Below are positions 58,148 to 64,000 of a stretch of 64,000 nucleotides of DNA, piece by piece; the first letter of the stretch is position 1; each line of letters opens with the position of its first letter. A program made the translations under genes and the position numbers. The stretch covers positions 10,974,001-11,038,000 of the forward strand of contig CM042982.1 in NCBI GenBank assembly GCA_023678885.1. Reading direction: 5' to 3'. The notes beneath the pieces are model-generated. The model made no database searches. It was not told where the DNA came from and saw nothing but the letters and a program-made list of their open reading frames with translations. The DNA comes from Pogostemon cablin (taxonomy: Eukaryota; Streptophyta; Magnoliopsida; Lamiales; Lamiaceae).

Positions 58148-59419
58148 TATGCTGATTATGTTAACTTCATTATTTGTGGGATTGAGCCCACATTGCTTAA
58201 TGAGTATAAGGAGAAGAAGTTTCATGTGGAAGTAAAGAAGTATTTGTGGGATGAGCCATATTTATTTAAAATTTGTAATGATGGAGTGATAAGAAGATGT
58301 GTGGCCTAAGAAGAACTAATGGGAATTCTTGAACTTTGTCATTCGTCTTTGTGTGGAGGTCACTTCGCTCATCAGAAGACGGGGGCTAAAGTTTTACAAT
58401 CGGGGTTCTATTGGCCAACATTGTTTAAAGATGCAAAGAAGTTTGTGGCTAAGTGTGATAGATGCCAAAGAATAGGGGGAATAGGTAAGAGAGATGAAAT
58501 GCCCATGACCTTGAGAATTGATGTGGAAATATTTGATGTATGGGGCATCGACTTTATGGGACCATTCCCCTCATCAAAAGAATATGTATACATCTTGCTA
58601 GCCATGGATTATGTGTCAAAGTGGGTGGAATCAATCCCCACTAAGACAAATGATGCTTTGATTGTGCAAAGGTTCTTGAAAAAGAATATTTTTGCTAGGT
58701 TTGGAGTTCCACGAGCTTTAGTGAGTGATGGAGGATCACACTTTATCAACAAGTTGATGGAGAATTTGTTGAAGAGATATGGAGTAAAGCATAGAGTGGC
58801 TACACCCTAACACCCTCAAGCAAATGGTTTGGCGGAGGTTTCAAACCGCCAAATCAAGTTAGTTTTGGAGAAGACAATCAATGAAGGGAGGAATGATTGG
58901 TCGGACAAGCTTGATGATGCCTTATGGGCTTATCGGATGGCTTTTAAGACTATTCTTGGTGTATCACCGTATCAATTGGTTTATGACAAAGCTTGTCATC
59001 TCCCCGTGGAGTTGGAACATCGGGCATTGTGGGCTATCAAATGCCTCAATATGGATGAAAGGGAGAGTGGTCAAGCGAGGTTGTTGAAGTTAGTGGAATT
59101 GGAGGAGTTTAGAGGAAGAGCATTTGATAACTCAATCATCTACAAGGAAAATATGAAGAGATGGCATGATTTTAAAGTGAAGGAAAAGACGTTTGCTCCG
59201 GGAGATAAAGTTCTTGTATTCAATTCGAGGCTTAAGTTGTTTCCCGGAAAGCTCAAGTCTAAATGGATGGGGCCATATGAAGTACTTGAAGTGTTGAATG
59301 GACATACATTGAAGCTCAAGGGTCCGAATAATGAGTTTGTGGTAAATGGTCATAGAGTGAAGCATTACCTATCTCCTTCTCAAAATGAGATAGTGTATGT
59401 GGATACTCTCTCTTCCTAA
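58148..59419 (+). pseudogene. Athila-like integrase
   Basis: In the same frame as RT and RNase H. The zinc finger HSSLCGGHFAHQKTGAKV then CDRCQR is complete (HHCC). Core: VWGIDFMGPFPSSKEYVY (D), ALVSDGGSHFIN (D), HPQANGLAEVSNRQI (E). The C-terminal part has 'GRNDWSDKLDDALWAYRMAF' and KSKWMGPYEVLEVLNGH, a Gypsy-type GPY/F module, ending at TAA 59417. Internal stops lie at 58307 and 58808. Confidence 0.92.
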
Positions 59420-60075
59420 ACTTCTTTGTTTGTTTGTAGAGTTGTGTAGATTTTATTTTCTTTTTGTTGTGTTTCTTAGTTTTCTTGTAGACTTGGTATG
59501 AAGGTGGCTAAGCTCATGAGAAAGATACATAAGATGAAAGACAAGGAGGCTAAAGGTTGAATGATGATGTATGCCACACCACTCTTTACAAACTTATATT
59601 TTAACACTTGTGTTAATTTAAGTTTGGGAGGAGGTTGCGTGGTGGTCATACTTGATCATACGTATTGCATAGATGCACAAAAGTCATTGGGAGAAAAGTT
59701 CATGAAGAGCATTGAGCAAAATGACAAAGGTACGTCTCACCACTTTTTGCAAACTTAAATTCGCAACTTGTTTCGATTTAAGTTTGGGGGGAAAGTGAGT
59801 GGTGTGACTTATACTTTGTTCATTAGTGTGTAATGTATCTTGTAGTGTCTTATATAGTCTTGCAAAAGGGTCAATTTTGAATTTTCTCATGAGTTAGTTG
59901 AGTTTTTGGTATATTTGGTGGTGTTTTTAGTACATTTCAATCCAATTTTGATCATAGTTGTAGTGTGAATGATACTTTAGTGTTTTGAGCATGAATAGGG
60001 TGTTTGAAAAGTGGAAAAACAAGGGCAAGAATGAAGTGAAGTGTGAAAAAGTGTAGAAACAAGGTAAACTGCTAC
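59420..60075 (+). other. Non-coding stretch after pol, with a duplicated purine tract
   Basis: The purine-rich words AAGTTTGGGAGGAGG (59620-59634) and AAGTTTGGGGGGAAAG (59780-59795) are each preceded by a TTAATTTA or TCGATTTA word and about 35 bp of related sequence, period about 160 bp. Such tracts resemble plus-strand primers, but no LTR follows here. Confidence 0.6.
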
Positions 60076-60300
60076 ACGGGTCGTGCTCCGCACACGGCCC
60101 TGTAGCAGTTGGCCGTGTAGCAGCATCAGAAAATGCTACACGGCCAGGAGGAAGACCGAGCTCAGCAGCTCGAGCCGTGCAGAAGAGCAGGTACCCGGGT
60201 CATGTTCCGCACACGGTCCTGTAACAACAAGCCGTGCAAGAGCATCAGAACACGCTACACGACCTCACTTGAGGCCGTGCAGCGCAGCATGGGCCATGCA
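60076..60300. repeat. Second GGCCGTG palindrome array, upstream of the post-pol ORF
   Basis: The words ACACGGCCCTGTAGCAG, TTGGCCGTGTAGCAGCATCA and GAGCCGTGCAG and their inversions repeat through the tract. It is the same word set and order of motifs as 52130-52405 in the LTR. A TATA-like box follows about 100 bp later. Confidence 0.7.
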
Positions 60301-60399
60301 GGGTTTCTTCAAATTTTTTTAAAAGGCCACTCCGTATTCATTCCACACACTTTCCTTCATCCGTACACACTCTTTTTGCACCCAATTCATCTGTCCAAG

Positions 60400-60407
60400 T
60401 ATAAAAA
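60400..60407 (+). promoter_or_regulatory. Candidate internal TATA box
   Basis: AAGTATAAAAATCG sits between the palindrome array and a possible spliced leader: donor AAAG-GTATGAG at 60494/60495, acceptor TTTTGTAG at 61128-61135. This could drive the downstream ORF separately from the LTR; it is inference from layout. Confidence 0.4.
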
Positions 60408-61135
60408 TCGTAAAAAGGTTAGTTTGGAGTGATTGTGAGTGAAGTTTGTCAATTGTCACATCCAACACATTTCTCCACATCCAATTGTCAAAAGGTATGA
60501 GTTTCTTGAACCCTAACTTGTAAATTTTGTTATGAATTGATTGAGTGATGTATGGGCTGTGTTATAATATGAATTGTATGCTTAATTGATGATATTCATG
60601 CATGATTCAATTTGAATTTTTGAATAAAGTTGAATTAGGGTTCATGAGGAATAATTTGGGGATTGTGTGAGAATCATGAGTTTGAATAATTGTGTTGTGC
60701 TAATTGATGAATTACATGAGTATGGTGTTTATTTGAGAGAAAGTAGACTTAGATATTGAGGATTTGGGCATGAGGCCATGTGAATTGAATATTGAAAAGT
60801 TGTTTAAATTTTGTGCATGCCAAGTGTTCGATGAAATGTCTAAGAGAGAATTTTGTTAGAATTTGAAGAACATATGTGAATGAAGTTTGATGATGATGTA
60901 ATTTGGAATTCATATGTGTGAGAATGCTTAGAAATTGGCTATGAATGATAGTTAATTGAGATGAATGATGGTGAAGTGGATATTATGTCTAAGATGGAAG
61001 TTTTAATGCTATGAATGAGTATGTTGATGCACAGTAGGTTCTATACAAAGTTGAATAACTAGGGTAGAATTTATACGATGCATTAATAATCTTATTTAGA
61101 TAATTGGTTATAACTTGAGCATTGATGTTTTGTAG
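60408..61135 (+). other. Possible leader and 641-nt intron of the post-pol ORF
   Basis: T-rich and non-coding. The intron would run 60495-61135, ending TTTTGTAG exactly at the ATG of the ORF. Alternatively the acceptor serves a donor further upstream, as proposed for env-like messages of related elements. Confidence 0.4.
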
Positions 61136-62341
61136 ATGGCCGAGAGGAGAGTTAGACCTAGGAATGAGGACTTCATTGTGATAACTGATCCAGGGGAGCT
61201 GGCTAATTTGGATGAGCAGTTGACTATAGAAGGAATACATCCGGATGAGTTTGGGGTTGAGTTTGAGAATTATTAGGGAAAGTACGTGCTTCATTGGCAA
61301 ACTTTAGCTCCAAAGATCAAGCCCACTCGTTTCCAAGACACGGAGACGATGAGAGGATTAGGATTAGAGGGGGATTTAAGAAAGCTATTTCGCTTTGCTC
61401 AGATGGAAGCTTTCTTCGATAAGAGGCCACCAACTTACTACCATCTCACTGCCGTGTTTATGAGCACTTTGCAGGTAAAGAAGGATAGAAATGGATTTCT
61501 TCTTTGGGTTACTTTTCAGTTGAATAATGTGTTGGGGGAAAAGGTCCCGTTGGCGTTCTTGAATGAGTGTTTTGGTTGCCCACCATGTGAGAACCATCAA
61601 AGCTTTTATGAGGGAGGTGGTTTCAACCAACAAGAATGGTGGAAGAGTCTAGTGAACGATGGAACTGAAAGAGCAGGGTACGTCCCTAGTGCTTCAAAGG
61701 GGGCGGCTATCCGAAGTCATGTGATGAGATACTTAGAGAAAATCATATCAAACACTATCTTAGGGAGGTTTGAAGGTAGATCAGTTGGAGAGAAGCAACT
61801 GTACATCATGTTTTGCATCTACAATGAGCTACAATTGAATGTTGCCATACATTTTGTGCAACATGCAGAGAGATTTGCAAAGAGGCAAACATCTCAAGGT
61901 GTGATGCTAGGAGGGATGATCTTTATGATACCTCAAGAATTGGGAGTTAAACTTGCAGGGATGGAAAATCGGATGGTTAGTGAAGGGTTAAACTACCAAC
62001 AGCTGATGAGGATGGAGTTCTTGACCACAATTGGGAATCAATATTGTCTGAGGCAGGAAAAGGGAGCTCCATTTCCCTTGCCAATGCTGGAGCTCACTAC
62101 GGTATACACTAGAAGAAGGTTTGCTAATTTGGCTATGGGTAGTGCGAACCATTCCAATGTGGTGAAAGCTTTTTACAGAAGAAACAGGAATGAAATAGAA
62201 GAGGTTCTGAGACAAATGAGAGTGGTAGAGAACGAAGAGTTAGCCAACTTGAGAGCAGAGCAAGTGCTAATGGAGGGCAATGAGCAAGGAGAACAACCGG
62301 AGCAAGTGGAGTTTGAGGAGCAGGGTCCTGATCCACCATAA
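61136..62341 (+). pseudogene. Post-pol ORF, ATHILA ORF-1-type protein (env position)
   Basis: From ATG 61136 one frame runs 401 codons with a single TAG at 61274. The open part after the stop is 351 codons. It begins AERRVRPRNEDFIVITDPGE and continues with 'LHWQTLAPKIKPTRFQDTET', 'PPTYYHLTAVFMSTLQVKK' and a hydrophilic, glutamate-rich end. The pattern (a 'RFQD' start, a 'fl.sl' helix, a 'W.tF.lN..' strand, then a long helical region) matches my memory of the Pfam ATHILA ORF-1 family, found in Athila elements. No signal peptide or clear transmembrane segment is seen, so an envelope role is not supported by sequence. The product's function is unknown. Confidence 0.75.
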
Positions 62342-62654
62342 TTTGAGGAAGAAGGGACAGCCACCAGTGGGACCTGGGCAAGGGAATGATAATTGGAATT
62401 ATATGATGGATGAGGTGCGAGACATGAGGCATGTGCAGCAGACGTATGGAGCACAGATTAGGGAGATTCGAGAGGTTCAGCAAGAGCATAGAAGGCATAT
62501 TGAAGAGTTGATCACGGGTGCATGCCAACAACATGGAAGAGATGCTAACGATGATGTTCAACTTCCAATTCCCCGGATCTCCTCGTGCATACATCCCATG
62601 GAACACTTATCATCCACCTCCTCCGCCTCCAGAGCAATGAAGGGAGTATTTTGA
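62342..62654 (+). pseudogene. Shifted C-terminal continuation of the post-pol ORF
   Basis: After the TAA at 62339 the coding-like sequence continues in another frame (62280-62654): QPPVGPGQGNDNWNYMMDEV, then a coiled-coil-like IREIREVQQEHRRHIEELI. A one-base shift near 62330 would explain the break. Confidence 0.55.
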
Positions 62655-64000
62655 GTGCTTGGCACTTTTTTCCATTCATCTCAGTTATTGTTAGATTGTT
62701 GGAAGAATGTTTGGATTGATTTGATTTGATTCGATTGGATTGTACTTAGATTGTTTTTTTTGGGAGGTTTTGTATTTTGGAATTATTTTATTTTCAGTTT
62801 TGTGCGATTTTCTTTTAGTTATTTTGGTATTTTAGTTTGATTTTCATTGTTTGGATGCGATGGGTATTTAATCTTTATTGTTATGGATGTGACTTGATGT
62901 GTTGACACTTTTTGATGGATGATTTGGTTTATGCATGTTATATGTTGCAATGTCTGTTTGTTTTTGATGTTTGTGTTGTTGTTGGCTTGTTATTTTTATT
63001 CTTGTAGGGAAGGATTGGTGGTTTGTTTTGGGAAAGAGTTGAGCTATGATGCATTGATTGTGATGAGTGATGGCAATCATGTTAATTATTTCTACTTGTT
63101 GAATTATGACATGAATTACATAATTTGTTCAATTTTGAGAACTATGAAGATTAATTAGGTTTCTTTTGGTCCAAGCAAAAACTTGTGAGACTTGAGCCTC
63201 AACCGTGCCTCCATAGTTAATTCTTGATGAGAGGACCGGTTGAACTTAGACAAAATAGAACTTGCTCATGGACTATAGGAATGAAGCCCGAATGGTTGAA
63301 ATTTGTGAAATGATCTTAGGCCATACTTGATGAATGAGTCATAGCCATAAATTTCCTTACCAAAAACATTATCCCTAGTAAGCCACTTTGAACCTATAAG
63401 CCTAATTCTTTGTGATTTAAGCACATTACAAGCCTTTAAAATCCACTTAAGCCTTAAATATATAACCTAAGTGTGGGTGATTGAGGAGATGATGGTTTAC
63501 AAGGTTTGATGTGAGGAATGTGCTAGAAAAGAAAGGAAGTGATAAACAAGCAGGAAAAGGATGAAAAGAGCTCAAGCAAAAATGTACATGTGACCTCAAA
63601 GACAAGAGAAATGAGCAAATCAACAAAAATATGCTCGTGGAATGCAAAAGTCAAAAGAAAGGAAACATGCAAATCAAAAGAAGTTCGAAAAATTCAAGGA
63701 ACGATAATGGATAGTGCTTGTGATTAAAGAAGAAAGTAAAGGAAACTTGAAAGAGAGTAAGTTGGAGAAAAGTATCATCTTTTTAATTACTTACACTTGA
63801 TTAGTCACAATTATCCATAAGTTTCCTACCCTACCAAAGAGCCTAAACATTACATCCAAAAGATAAAGACCTTTTTGATCACTTATTGAAACTAGGGTGG
63901 CTTGTGAACATAGTCCATGAGCAAGCCTATGGTGAGTCGGTTTTAACCGGTTGATGAGTGATGATAAAAACCCTACCATAAAGAGTGTTGAGTGGAAATT
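62655..64000 (+). other. 3' non-coding part of the Athila-like element, no LTR found
   Basis: T/G-rich, with short frames only. No resemblance to the 5' LTR (51904-53642) was found by eye, so the 3' LTR is expected beyond the window, as Athila-type elements have long 3' untranslated regions. Confidence 0.5.

Larger units (their letters stand above)
51904..64000 (+). mobile_element. Athila-like Ty3/Gypsy retrotransposon, 3' end outside the window
   Basis: Order: 5' LTR (start approximate), primer site TGGCGCCGCTGCCGGGGA, gag, linker, protease, RT, RNase H, integrase, long non-coding stretch, post-pol ORF of ATHILA ORF-1 type, long 3' non-coding part. This is the plan of Athila/Calypso-type elements. 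All frames carry stops. No copy of the 5' LTR is seen before 64000, so the 3' LTR lies beyond the window or is lost. Confidence 0.88.

Noticed and set aside
61136..62341. Calling the post-pol ORF an envelope gene
   Set aside because: Position alone suggests it; no signal peptide, membrane segment or cleavage site can be seen, and the sequence fits the ATHILA ORF-1 family instead.

Overview
This window looks like nuclear DNA of a dicot plant. It is AT-rich, has very few long reading frames, and is packed with nested plant-type transposable elements: Copia and Ty3/Gypsy (Athila-like) LTR retrotransposons, Helitrons, long-TIR MULE-like elements, a hAT-type foldback and Stowaway-like MITEs. Several introns with plant-like splice sites are also visible. 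I see no bacterial, organellar, tRNA, rRNA or CRISPR features.

Layout. 1-1003: spacer. 1004-6839: a complete but non-coding LTR retrotransposon on the minus strand, with 5-bp target duplications and LTRs that differ at only three positions. 6845-20300: spacer with a Stowaway-like MITE, a transcribed-looking 5' region near 8.8 kb, and a long intron-like tract holding diverged internal duplications. 20302-22650: the C-terminal part of a PIF1-like Helitron helicase with two in-frame stops, a tandem duplication, and a Helitron 3' end (hairpin plus CTAG). 23800-30071 (minus): a candidate two-exon host gene of 67 codons, whose intron holds a full-length degenerate Copia element (23927-29690). 30117-31375: a long-TIR MULE-like element with a captured gene fragment (Pack-MULE-like), 45 bp in front of that gene's ATG. 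31566-33550: a second long-TIR MULE-like element with a 9-bp target duplication, itself containing a small Helitron and a Stowaway-like MITE. 33682-35070: a TIR element and a field of TTATCACTTTT words that flips orientation. 35890-37645 (minus): broken exons of a coiled-coil protein resembling Arabidopsis At1g22060 (EEIG1/EHBP1-type N-terminal C2 family). 38397-39861: a hAT-type foldback made of two opposed tandem arrays. 39870-41724: repeats built on the word ACATACTATA.

42182-51135: a fragment of an Athila-like Gypsy protease region, split by a composite insertion (42513-50992). The insertion consists of three ~2-kb LTRs and two 273-bp internal segments, bounded by one CCTAG duplication, with a separate solo LTR nested inside. 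51904 to the window end: a second Athila-like Gypsy element. It has a 5' LTR, a primer-binding site, gag, protease, RT, RNase H and integrase, then a post-pol (env-position) ORF of the ATHILA ORF-1 type. The last 3 kb of pol stays in one frame but has six in-frame stops. The 3' LTR is not in the window.

The only candidate host genes are the 67-codon gene and the coiled-coil pseudogene. Everything else is transposon sequence in various stages of decay. The nesting gives relative ages: the Copia is younger than the small gene's intron, the Helitron and Stowaway are younger than the MULE at 31.6 kb, the three-LTR complex is younger than the Gypsy fragment at 42 kb, and the solo LTR is younger than the three-LTR complex. 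All family names come from motif recognition by eye, without database searches.
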